Assembly: GCA_900551435.1 (NCBI GenBank)
Contig: URVW01000074.1
Location: forward strand, 1-11,171
Reading direction: 5' to 3'
Length of the DNA: 11,171 nucleotides
Source of the DNA: an uncultured Faecalibacterium sp.
Lineage (GTDB): Bacteria; Bacillota; Clostridia; Oscillospirales; Ruminococcaceae
In this document: piece by piece, positions 5,284-11,171 of the stretch
Position numbering within the stretch: position 1 is the first letter of the stretch
How the letters are laid out: each line of letters begins with the position of its first letter
Notes under the pieces: model-generated
Databases searched by the model: none
What the model was told of the DNA's origin: nothing
What the model saw: the letters and a program-made list of their open reading frames with translations, nothing else
Program-made: the position numbers and the translations under genes

Positions 5284-5925
5284 TTATCCCATCAGGGCTT
5301 CCAGCTGTTTGACGATGTCCACCGAGAGCCGGTCCAGTTTGGTGGTCGGCTTCCAGTCCTTCTGCTCGAAGGGCGAAGGGGGAAGTTCCGGCTCGGGCGG
5401 CGGTTCCGGGGCAGCGGTCTGCGGGGCGGGCGTCTCTGCCGCAGGGGCAGGAGCCGCCGGTTCGTCTGCCTTGTCGTGCTCGCCGGGGCGGAACACGATC
5501 ACCGGAAGTCCCGGCTGGTCCAGCACGGGAGGCTGGGGGTTCTTGGGGGGAAGCAGCTCGTTTTTGCGCGCCTGTTCGCACAGAGCTTCCAGTTCGGCGT
5601 TTTCCTGCCGGAGCGCGACCACTTCGCGCTCACAAGCAAACAGCCGGGTCTGATAGCGCCGGATCTCGGCATTGGCGGCCGAAAGACGGCGGTTCAGTGC
5701 TTCCAGCTCTGCCGACTGCATCTGTACCGTCGGCTGCTGGCACGGGATGTGCTTCCCGTGTTCCAGTTCGACCTGCGCCATGTTCTCCTCCACTTCCTGC
5801 ACTTTGCGCAGAGCGCGGCGGTATTCGCTTGCGGCAGCGGCACTGTACCGCTCCACACAGCGCAGCACGCTGTTTTTACGGCAGCTCAGCCATTCGGTGC
5901 GCAGCCATAGGTCCTGCGGTACCAT
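5284..5925 (-). CDS. Unrecognised coiled-coil protein downstream of ftsZ
   Basis: A 213-residue protein I do not recognise. From N to C: a short N-terminal part with WLRTEWLSCRKN (7-18) and two cysteines (C15, C23); Ala/Glu/Arg-rich helices (about 28-56); a second, strong coiled-coil region (about 70-120, with leucines spaced in ELEALNRRL and QENAELEAL); a disordered Pro/Ala/Glu-rich linker (about 125-187) interrupted by the hydrophobic patch GLPVIVFRPG (139-148); and a short amphipathic C-terminal helix KLDRLSVDIVKQLEALMG (196-213). No signal peptide or membrane segment. ATG 5925 was chosen because GGAGGAGGG (5932-5940) lies 6 nt upstream; the frame can extend to a TTG at 5952. It follows ftsZ by 64 nt with no clear terminator between them and ends at the shared terminator, so it is probably in the ftsZ transcript. 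A division-related scaffold role is only a guess from context. Confidence 0.85.
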   Translation of the reverse strand: MVPQDLWLRTEWLSCRKNSVLRCVERYSAAAASEYRRALRKVQEVEENMAQVELEHGKHIPCQQPTVQMQSAELEALNRRLSAANAEIRRYQTRLFACEREVVALRQENAELEALCEQARKNELLPPKNPQPPVLDQPGLPVIVFRPGEHDKADEPAAPAPAAETPAPQTAAPEPPPEPELPPSPFEQKDWKPTTKLDRLSVDIVKQLEALMG

Positions 5926-5989
5926 CCTCTGCCCTCCTCCGCTCCCGCGCAAGAGACACGCCCCCTCCCGGGCGGTTCATCGCTGTTTT

Positions 5990-7165
5990 TTACTTGCGCT
6001 TGTTCAGGATCGCCAGCAGCTCGTCATAATAACGGTTGTCGCTGCTCTCCTCTTCCACCGGCTTTGCTGCGGCCGCAGATGCACCGGCTGCAGGAGCAGC
6101 GGCGGCACTCTTGGCGGCGGCCACGTCAGAGCTGAACACCGCCGACGGGGTGGAGCTTGCTGCGCCGGTCGCACCGTTCAGGGTGCTGCGCAGACCCTCG
6201 GGGATCTTGTTGTCGAAGCCGGTGGCAACGACGGTCACGCGCATCTCATCGGACAGGTTCTCGTCGAACGCAGTACCCCAGATGATGTTCGCATCGGGAT
6301 GTGCGCTCTGGGTGATGAGGCCGGCAGCGGTCTCGACATCTTCCAAGCCGATGTCGGGGCTGGATGTAATGTTGATGATGACGCCGTGTGCGCCCGCGAT
6401 GCTCGTCTCCAGCAGCGGAGAAGAGATCGCGGCCTTGGCGGCGTTCTCAGCCTTGCCGGCGCCCTTGGCGCTGCCCACGCCCATGTGAGCGTAACCGGCG
6501 TCCTTCATGATGGAACGCACGTCGGCGAAGTCCAGGTTGATGAAGGCCGGCACGTTGATCAGGGCCGAGATGGACTCGACGCCCTGACGCAGAACGTTAT
6601 CGGCGGCCTGGAAGGCGTTCATCAGGGTGATCTTTTCCTGACTGATCATCTTCAGGCGCTCGTTGGGGATGACGATCAGGCTGTCCACATGCATCAGCAG
6701 ATTTGCGATGCCCTGCTCGGCCAGACCCATCTTGCGCTTGCCCTCGAACGAGAAGGGCTTGGTGACGATGCCGACGGTCAGGATGCCCAGATCGTGAGCC
6801 ACCTCGGCCACGACCGGAGCTGCGCCCGTGCCCGTGCCGCCGCCCATACCGGCGGTAATAAAGACCATCTGCGAACCCTTGAGGGCATTTGCGATCTCAT
6901 CCTTGCTCTCCTCGGCGGCACGCTGGCCGATCTCGGGGTCGGCGCCCGCGCCGCGGCCCTTGGTGAGCTTGGAGCCCAGCTGCACCTTGGTGGCAGCATG
7001 GTTCTTGGCCAGCGCCTGCTGGTCGGTGTTCATTGCGATAAATTCGACGCCCTGAAGGCCGTCGCTGACCATGCGGTTGACTGCGTTGCCGCCGCCGCCG
7101 CCCACGCCGATGACCTTGATCGTCGTAACGTTTTCGTCCATTTCTTCGTCGAGCATGAGTGCCAT
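5990..7165 (-). CDS. ftsZ: Cell division protein FtsZ
   Basis: A 391-residue tubulin-like GTPase that polymerises into the cytokinetic Z ring at midcell. Visible: VIGVGGGGGNAVNRM (18-32), the tubulin signature GMGGGTGTG (106-114), VTKPFSFEG (134-142), IPNERL (166-171), and the T7 catalytic loop NLDFAD with N210, D212 and D215. The globular domain ends near residue 320 and is followed by an Ala/Ser/Pro-rich linker (about 328-372) and a C-terminal peptide DNRYYDELLAILNKRK. This tail keeps the basic end but departs from the usual D-I-P-x-F-L-R-x-R core used to dock FtsA/SepF-type partners. Start ATG 7165 has GGAGG 9 nt upstream. An extended -10 promoter lies in the 88-nt gap to murA, so ftsZ probably has its own promoter besides read-through. 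Confidence 0.98.
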   Translation of the reverse strand: MALMLDEEMDENVTTIKVIGVGGGGGNAVNRMVSDGLQGVEFIAMNTDQQALAKNHAATKVQLGSKLTKGRGAGADPEIGQRAAEESKDEIANALKGSQMVFITAGMGGGTGTGAAPVVAEVAHDLGILTVGIVTKPFSFEGKRKMGLAEQGIANLLMHVDSLIVIPNERLKMISQEKITLMNAFQAADNVLRQGVESISALINVPAFINLDFADVRSIMKDAGYAHMGVGSAKGAGKAENAAKAAISSPLLETSIAGAHGVIINITSSPDIGLEDVETAAGLITQSAHPDANIIWGTAFDENLSDEMRVTVVATGFDNKIPEGLRSTLNGATGAASSTPSAVFSSDVAAAKSAAAAPAAGASAAAAKPVEEESSDNRYYDELLAILNKRK

Positions 7166-7217
7166 ATCTTTTATCCTCCATTACGGATGTTATCGTAGAC
7201 CTGAGCTTTCGCACAGA

Positions 7218-7226
7218 ATTATATCA
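7218..7226 (-). promoter_or_regulatory. Extended -10 promoter of ftsZ
   Basis: Read on the minus strand, TGATATAAT is a perfect extended -10 (TG-N-TATAAT). No good -35 sits 17 nt upstream, as is common for extended -10 promoters. The surrounding 7190-7323 is markedly AT-rich. The expected start is about 7211, giving a ~45-nt leader before the ftsZ ATG. Confidence 0.7.
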
Positions 7227-7253
7227 AACCTACATTTATATACTTGTATCGTA

Positions 7254-8585
7254 TCATCTTTTTGTTCCGATTGCAAGACAAATCTGCTTTTTTGAAGATG
7301 TTTTTTTCGCAGAGACATTTTCGGGCGCGGCATCCCGACGAATTTGTGCCCCCAAAGAGGCCAAAATTTCTGTAAAACCGGCATATCCCCGGTCGATATG
7401 GGTCGAACCGGCCAGCGTGCTGGTCCCGCGCGCGGCCAATGCCGCCAGCACCAGCGCAGCCCCGCCCCGCAGGTCCGGCGCCTCGAGAAATGCGCCGTTC
7501 AGCACCCGTCCCGGCTTTATAAAAAGCGTCCGTCCTTCCACGCGGACGTCGGCCCCGAGCCGCGCGAAGCCTTCGGCACAGCCGAATCTCCGCTCAAAGA
7601 TGACGTCCTCGATGCTGCTCTCGCCCTCGGCGCAGAGCATGGCGGCGGCCAGCAGCGGGGCGGCGTCAGTGGCCAGCGCCGGATAGACCCCCGTGAACAC
7701 CCGGCCTGCCCCGTACAGCCGCCCAAACCGGGAAATTCGCACCCCCTCGCCGCTGCGCTCGACCCGGCATCCCATTTGTCCCAGAATTTCCAGCACCGGC
7801 GCATAGAGCGAAGCCGGACAGCCCAGCAGTTCGGCCCGCCCTCCGGCCGCCGCCACGGCACAGGCCAGCGTGGACGCGAAGATGCGGTCGGGCAGGGGCG
7901 AAAATTCGCAGCCGGACAGCCCCCGCCGCCCCTCGATGCAGAGGGTGGATGTCCCCGCTCCTTCGATGGCCGCGCCGCACCGGTTCAGGAACCGGGCCAG
8001 ATCGACGATCTCCGGTTCCCGCGCCGCGCCCCGCAGGACGGTCTTTCCCTTGGCGCAGACCGCCGCCAAAAGCAGCGTCTCAGTCGCGCCCACGCTGGGA
8101 AAGTGCAGGGTGATCTCGGCCCCATGCAGCCCGGACGGCGCGGTCAGGACCAGCTTTCCGGGGACCGTCTCCCACTCCACGGCCCCCATCTGCCGCAGAC
8201 CGGCCAGATGCAGGTCGATGGGCCGCGCGCCGATCTTGCACCCACCGGGCAGCTGGGTCTCGGCGCGGCCCAGCTTCGCCAGCAGCGGCGCGCAGAACAA
8301 GATCGAAGCCCGCATTTGTCCCGCAGTTTCTCCGGGAAGGGTGCTGGTCCGGGGCGGGCCGTCCACCACGACGTCCTCCCCGTCCCACCGGGCGGCGCAC
8401 CCGGCCCCGCGCAGCAGCGCGATGCACGCATCCACATCCGAGAGCCGCGGCACAGCCCGAAGCCGCACCCGGTTCCCGCAGAGCATCGACGCCGCAAGCA
8501 GCGGAAGCACGCTGTTTTTCGCCGCCGGGACCCGTACCGCGCCGTTCAGCGGACGGCCGCCTGTCACTACGATCCGGTTTTCCAT
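7254..8585 (-). CDS. murA: UDP-N-acetylglucosamine 1-carboxyvinyltransferase (MurA)
   Basis: Cytosolic enzyme for the first committed step of peptidoglycan synthesis: PEP + UDP-GlcNAc to enolpyruvyl-UDP-GlcNAc. The 443-residue product shows the EPSP-synthase-like fold motifs: AAKNSVLPLL with K23-N24, the loop LPGGCKIGARPIDLHL with catalytic C116 (so fosfomycin-sensitive by that residue), FPSVGATET, ALATDAAPL with the conserved Asp, and APDLRGGAALV with the conserved Arg. I chose ATG 8585 (MENRIVVTGG, the family-typical start), with GGGGG 8 nt upstream; in-frame GTG 8618 and ATG 8600 would add 11 or 5 residues. The last ~26 residues (after GAQIRR) form a Lys/Ser-rich tail beyond the normal end, encoded by unusually AT-rich DNA next to the ftsZ promoter. 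Lies between ftsW (86 nt gap) and ftsZ. Confidence 0.95.
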   Translation of the reverse strand: MENRIVVTGGRPLNGAVRVPAAKNSVLPLLAASMLCGNRVRLRAVPRLSDVDACIALLRGAGCAARWDGEDVVVDGPPRTSTLPGETAGQMRASILFCAPLLAKLGRAETQLPGGCKIGARPIDLHLAGLRQMGAVEWETVPGKLVLTAPSGLHGAEITLHFPSVGATETLLLAAVCAKGKTVLRGAAREPEIVDLARFLNRCGAAIEGAGTSTLCIEGRRGLSGCEFSPLPDRIFASTLACAVAAAGGRAELLGCPASLYAPVLEILGQMGCRVERSGEGVRISRFGRLYGAGRVFTGVYPALATDAAPLLAAAMLCAEGESSIEDVIFERRFGCAEGFARLGADVRVEGRTLFIKPGRVLNGAFLEAPDLRGGAALVLAALAARGTSTLAGSTHIDRGYAGFTEILASLGAQIRRDAAPENVSAKKTSSKKQICLAIGTKR

Positions 8586-8671
8586 ATCCGCAGCCCCCAT
8601 TCGCAAAAGATACCCCACGGTATGCAGAGCAGGGGCAAAATGTCCATTTCACAGCAAAATGGAGTTTCCCA
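8586..8671 (-). other. ftsW-murA intergenic gap with two small palindromes
   Basis: Contains TCCATTT/AAATGGA (8643-8649/8657-8663, 7-nt loop) and ATACC/GGTAT (8611-8615/8620-8624, 4-nt loop). Neither is followed by a proper T-run in the minus direction, so ftsW and murA are probably co-transcribed. No promoter seen. Confidence 0.3.
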
Positions 8672-9820
8672 TCAAGTTTCTCCGCGCGAAACCGACAAGA
8701 CAACGCCCATTTCGCCCAGAAGCATCATCAGGCTGGTCCCGCCAGACGAGAAAAACGGCAGACTGATGCCGGTGTTCGGGATGGTGTTGGTCACCACGGC
8801 CACGTTCAGCACGGCCTGTAAGGCCACCTGCACCACGAACCCCACCACCAGCAGCGCCCCGAACCGGTCCGGCGCTTTGGCTGCGATGGTGATGCCCCGC
8901 CACAGCAGCAGCACGAACAGCCCCACCACGGCGCACGCCCCCACGAAGCCCAGCTCTTCGCAGACGATGGAAAAAATGAAGTCGTTCTGCGGCTCGGGCA
9001 CGAACAAATGTTTCTGGCGGCTGTTGCCCAGCCCAAGGCCGGTGGCCCCGCCGGACCCGATGGCGTACAGGCTCTGGATGGTCTGGTGTCCGTCCCCCAG
9101 CGGGTCGGCGAAGGGGTCCTGCCACGAGCGGAGACGGTCCGCCGCATAGGGGACCAAGTCCGGCATGATGACCACCGCCGCCGCAATGGCCGCCGCGCCG
9201 CTCACGCCCGCCAGCACGAACCAGCGCAGCCCGGTCCCGCCCACGAACATCAATACGGCCCCGATGCCCAGAATGAGCAGCGTGCCCGACAAGTGCGGCT
9301 CCAGCAGCATCAGCGCTGCCACCACGCCCAGCACCAGCGCAAAGGGCAGCACCCCCACCGAAAAGCTCTGCATCCGGTCATGGTTGAGCGAGATGATGTG
9401 CGAAAACACCAGCACCACCGCGAATTTTGCGATCTCGCTGGGCTGCAGGGTCCCCAGCCCCGGCAGCACGAGCCAGCGCTTGCAGCCGTTGTACTCGGGC
9501 ATGAACAGCACCGCCGTCAGCAGCACCAGCGACAGTGCCAGCATCGGCCATGCCAGCTTGTGGAAGATGTGGTAATCCACCCGGCTGGCCAGCGCCATTC
9601 CGGCGATGCCCATCGCCGCATAGAGCAGCTGGGGCCGCAGATAGGCAAAGGCGTCGCCCCGCCGATACAGCGCCACGGCCCCCGATGCGCTGCCCAGCAT
9701 CACCAGCCCAAAGCCCACCAGCGTGAGCACCAGCACCAGAAACGGCAGGTCCGGCGCGGGCAGTACCCGCACCGGCGTGCGGTGCTTTCCGCCCCGCTGT
9801 GCGGCCAAAGAAGCTTTCAT
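8672..9820 (-). CDS. ftsW: FtsW/SpoVE-type SEDS peptidoglycan glycosyltransferase
   Basis: A 382-residue polytopic membrane protein of the SEDS family, which polymerises lipid II into glycan strands together with a class B PBP. A cytoplasmic N-terminus of ~25 residues precedes about ten hydrophobic helices (for example 26-47, 66-80, 91-108, 130-145, 156-174, 178-195, 201-219, 283-308, 320-345, 353-378). Signatures: KRWLVLPGLGTLQPSEIAK (114-132), SWQDPFADPLGDGHQTIQSL (232-251), GLGLGNSRQKH, PEPQNDFIFSIVCEELGF with D280 at the SEDS catalytic Asp position, and the near-C-terminal LPFFSSGGTSLM (usually SYGGSS). These favour FtsW/SpoVE over RodA, but paralogue assignment is not certain. ATG 9820 has GGGGGTG just upstream. 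First gene of the minus cluster and divergent from a class B PBP, its expected functional partner. Confidence 0.93.
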   Translation of the reverse strand: MKASLAAQRGGKHRTPVRVLPAPDLPFLVLVLTLVGFGLVMLGSASGAVALYRRGDAFAYLRPQLLYAAMGIAGMALASRVDYHIFHKLAWPMLALSLVLLTAVLFMPEYNGCKRWLVLPGLGTLQPSEIAKFAVVLVFSHIISLNHDRMQSFSVGVLPFALVLGVVAALMLLEPHLSGTLLILGIGAVLMFVGGTGLRWFVLAGVSGAAAIAAAVVIMPDLVPYAADRLRSWQDPFADPLGDGHQTIQSLYAIGSGGATGLGLGNSRQKHLFVPEPQNDFIFSIVCEELGFVGACAVVGLFVLLLWRGITIAAKAPDRFGALLVVGFVVQVALQAVLNVAVVTNTIPNTGISLPFFSSGGTSLMMLLGEMGVVLSVSRGET

Positions 9821-9841
9821 CGTATCACCCCCGGTCCTTTT

Positions 9842-9847
9842 ATTGTA
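9842..9847 (-). promoter_or_regulatory. Possible -10 box upstream of ftsW
   Basis: TACAAT on the minus strand, 22 nt before the ftsW ATG. The region 17-18 nt further upstream has no convincing -35, and the GC-rich spacer is unusual. Weak call. Confidence 0.3.
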
Positions 9848-9909
9848 CGCCGGGGCGGGGGCGGTTAGTCTATTTGGGGGAGAAAGGAATAAGTTTGTAA
9901 GGTGACGCC

Positions 9910-10159
9910 CCTCTCAGCCGCCTTCGGCGTCAGCTCTCCCAAAGGGAGAGCCACTGGCGGGCCGGTCTTGGTCCTGCTGGCTGCTCAGGCTCATCCGTTC
10001 AGAAGGCGGCGGGCCTTGCGGCAAAGGGCAAGCAGCCGTTGCCAATGAGGACAGGGCCATGCTGCGCAGGAGCCGAAGGCGATAACACGCAAATCTACCC
10101 GACATGCCAATGGCTCGCCCTTTGGGAGAGCTGGCAGCGCGCAAGCGCTGACTGAGAGG
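9910..10159. repeat. Second copy of the CCTCTCAG MITE-like element, opposite orientation
   Basis: Ends are inverted: CCTCTCAG (9910-9917) and CTGAGAGG (10152-10159). Left hairpins: CGCC/GGCG with TTC loop (9919-9929) and GCTCTCCC/GGGAGAGC with AAA loop (9933-9951). Right hairpins: GCTCGCCC/GGGAGAGC (10113-10131, one mismatch) and CAGCGC/GCGCTG (10135-10150). The block 9951-9980 matches the reverse complement of 5071-5100 at 28 of 30 positions. The block around 10095-10115 matches the reverse complement of the other subterminal block near 4885-4909. The core (about 9981-10094) shows no resemblance to the core of the first element. No gene inside. It fills most of the space between ftsW and the divergent PBP gene. 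Confidence 0.8.
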
Positions 10160-10175
10160 GCAAAGGAGTGATACG

Positions 10176-11171
10176 ATGTCCGAGCCTTTCCGCACCCTTC
10201 CGGAACGGGCGTTCCGCCGCCGCGCGCGGATGATCGCGGTGCTGTTCTGCGCCGTCTGCTTCGGGCTGGCGGTGCGGCTGTTCTTTTTGCAGCTGCACAG
10301 CGATGGCTGGTACGCCGACCGTGCCCTTGGGCAGCAGCTGCGGGACACCGTCGTGCCCGCCGACCGCGGGAAGATCTACAGCGCCGACGGCCTTTTATTG
10401 GCGGCAAACAGCAGCTGCTGGACCCTCCGCGCCTCGCCCCGCGAGATGCCGGAAGAGAAACTCTCCCTCGCCGCCGACGGCCTTGCAGAGATATTAGAGC
10501 TGGACCGCGCCGCTCTGCTGGAAAAATTCAGCGACCGGCGCTCCAACGACTGTCTGCTCCGCTACCGCGTGGACCGCGACACTGCCGACCGGGTGCGGGA
10601 CTTCTGCGAAGCCAACGGCATCACCGGCATCCGGATCAATCAGGACTCCAAGCGCTGGTATCCGCAGGGCGAATTTCTCGCGTCGGTGCTGGGGTTCACG
10701 AACGTGGACAACGCGGGCGTCTCAGGGCTGGAACTGAAATACGACGACCTGCTCACCGGCGAGAACGGCGTCGTCCTCACCGCCGTCAACGCATGGGGCT
10801 ACACCCTCGCGCAGAGCTATGAAACAGAGCGCTTCCCCACCGAGGGCGACGGTCTGCGGCTGACCATCGACAGCAACATCCAGCACTACCTTGAAAACGC
10901 CCTGCAATATGCTGTGCAGGAACACCATGTGGCCGCGCGGGCCGTGGGCATCGTGCTGGACGTCAACACCGGGGCCGTGCTGGCCATGTCCACGACCCCT
11001 TCCTACGACCCCAACCAGCCCCGCGTCTTGGCCGACGCTGCGGCCCGGAACACCGTCGATGCCCTGACCGGCGAGGAGCGCACCGCCGCCCTGCAGCTGG
11101 CCCAGCAGACCCAATGGCGGAACAAGGCCGTCAGCGACCTGTACGAGCCGGGCAGCGTCTTCAAGCTCATC
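10176..11171 (+). CDS. Class B penicillin-binding protein (FtsI/SpoVD/PBP2 type), 3' truncated by window end
   Basis: The frame is open from ATG 10176 to the window edge: 332 residues. By family it is a membrane-anchored transpeptidase that cross-links peptidoglycan behind a SEDS polymerase. Visible: basic cytoplasmic start (FRRRAR, 13-18), one membrane helix (about 19-40), the PBP dimerisation-domain motif PADRGKIYSADGLLLA (61-76), RWYPQGEFLASVLGFTN, GVSGLELKYDDLLTGENG, LRLTIDSNIQHYLENAL, GIVLDVNTGAVLAM, and finally EPGSVFK, where S327 and K330 are the catalytic SxxK pair. The SxN and KTG motifs lie beyond the window. AAGGAG (10163-10168) is 7 nt before ATG and begins only 4 nt after the repeat element. 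I leave the symbol blank because FtsI, SpoVD and other class B types cannot be separated without the C-terminus; presence of PASTA domains would favour SpoVD. Confidence 0.95.
   Translation, partial: MSEPFRTLPERAFRRRARMIAVLFCAVCFGLAVRLFFLQLHSDGWYADRALGQQLRDTVVPADRGKIYSADGLLLAANSSCWTLRASPREMPEEKLSLAADGLAEILELDRAALLEKFSDRRSNDCLLRYRVDRDTADRVRDFCEANGITGIRINQDSKRWYPQGEFLASVLGFTNVDNAGVSGLELKYDDLLTGENGVVLTAVNAWGYTLAQSYETERFPTEGDGLRLTIDSNIQHYLENALQYAVQEHHVAARAVGIVLDVNTGAVLAMSTTPSYDPNQPRVLADAAARNTVDALTGEERTAALQLAQQTQWRNKAVSDLYEPGSVFKLI

Noticed and set aside
5672..7198. 508-codon + strand open frame opposite ftsZ
   Set aside because: Antisense to ftsZ, whose motifs are unmistakable; no domain on the + strand.
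7344..9149. 601-codon + strand open frame opposite murA and ftsW
   Set aside because: It is antisense to two well-supported genes, low-complexity (Arg/Pro/Gln-rich) and a typical product of high-GC codon structure.

Overview
The window is GC-rich DNA with ATG starts, strong Shine-Dalgarno sites and sigma-A-type promoters, coding for Gram-positive (Firmicutes-type) proteins. The gene content (terminal acetate kinase, DUF1858 protein, TrmK/Nif3 pair, RqcH, FtsZ/MurA/FtsW cluster) fits a Clostridia member. I infer an Oscillospiraceae/Ruminococcaceae gut anaerobe of the Faecalibacterium-Gemmiger-Subdoligranulum kind; this is inference, since no marker gene for species assignment is present.

Layout. 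Positions 1-470 (+) hold the 3' part of ackA, closed by a hairpin terminator. A textbook promoter (604-632) and a ~130-nt leader precede a small double zinc-ribbon protein (769-1059), followed by a strong terminator. A second promoter drives a tight + strand operon (1230-4782): DUF1858 redox-type protein, trmK (1-nt stop/start overlap), a Nif3-family protein and rqcH. These point to tRNA modification and ribosome quality control. At 4781-5234 the operon runs straight into a dense repeat region: a 349-bp element with ~71-bp near-perfect terminal inverted repeats, flanked by two degenerate half copies and carrying an internal long imperfect hairpin with a U-rich tail. A bidirectional terminator (5236-5273) separates it from the minus-strand genes.

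The minus strand (9820 down to 5284) carries a compact cell-envelope/division cluster in transcription order: ftsW, murA, ftsZ and an unrecognised coiled-coil protein. A class B penicillin-binding protein gene (10176 onward, +) is divergent from ftsW and is cut by the window end just after its catalytic SxxK motif. Between ftsW and this PBP gene lies a second, oppositely oriented copy of the same repeat family (9910-10159).

The least ordinary content is this repeat family. Copies share CCTCTCAG ends and conserved subterminal blocks, while their hairpin stems differ in sequence but keep pairing. It looks like a dispersed, MITE-like or REP-like structured element. The rest of the window is recognisable housekeeping genes, with a rearranged and shortened division cluster and one gene of unknown function next to ftsZ.
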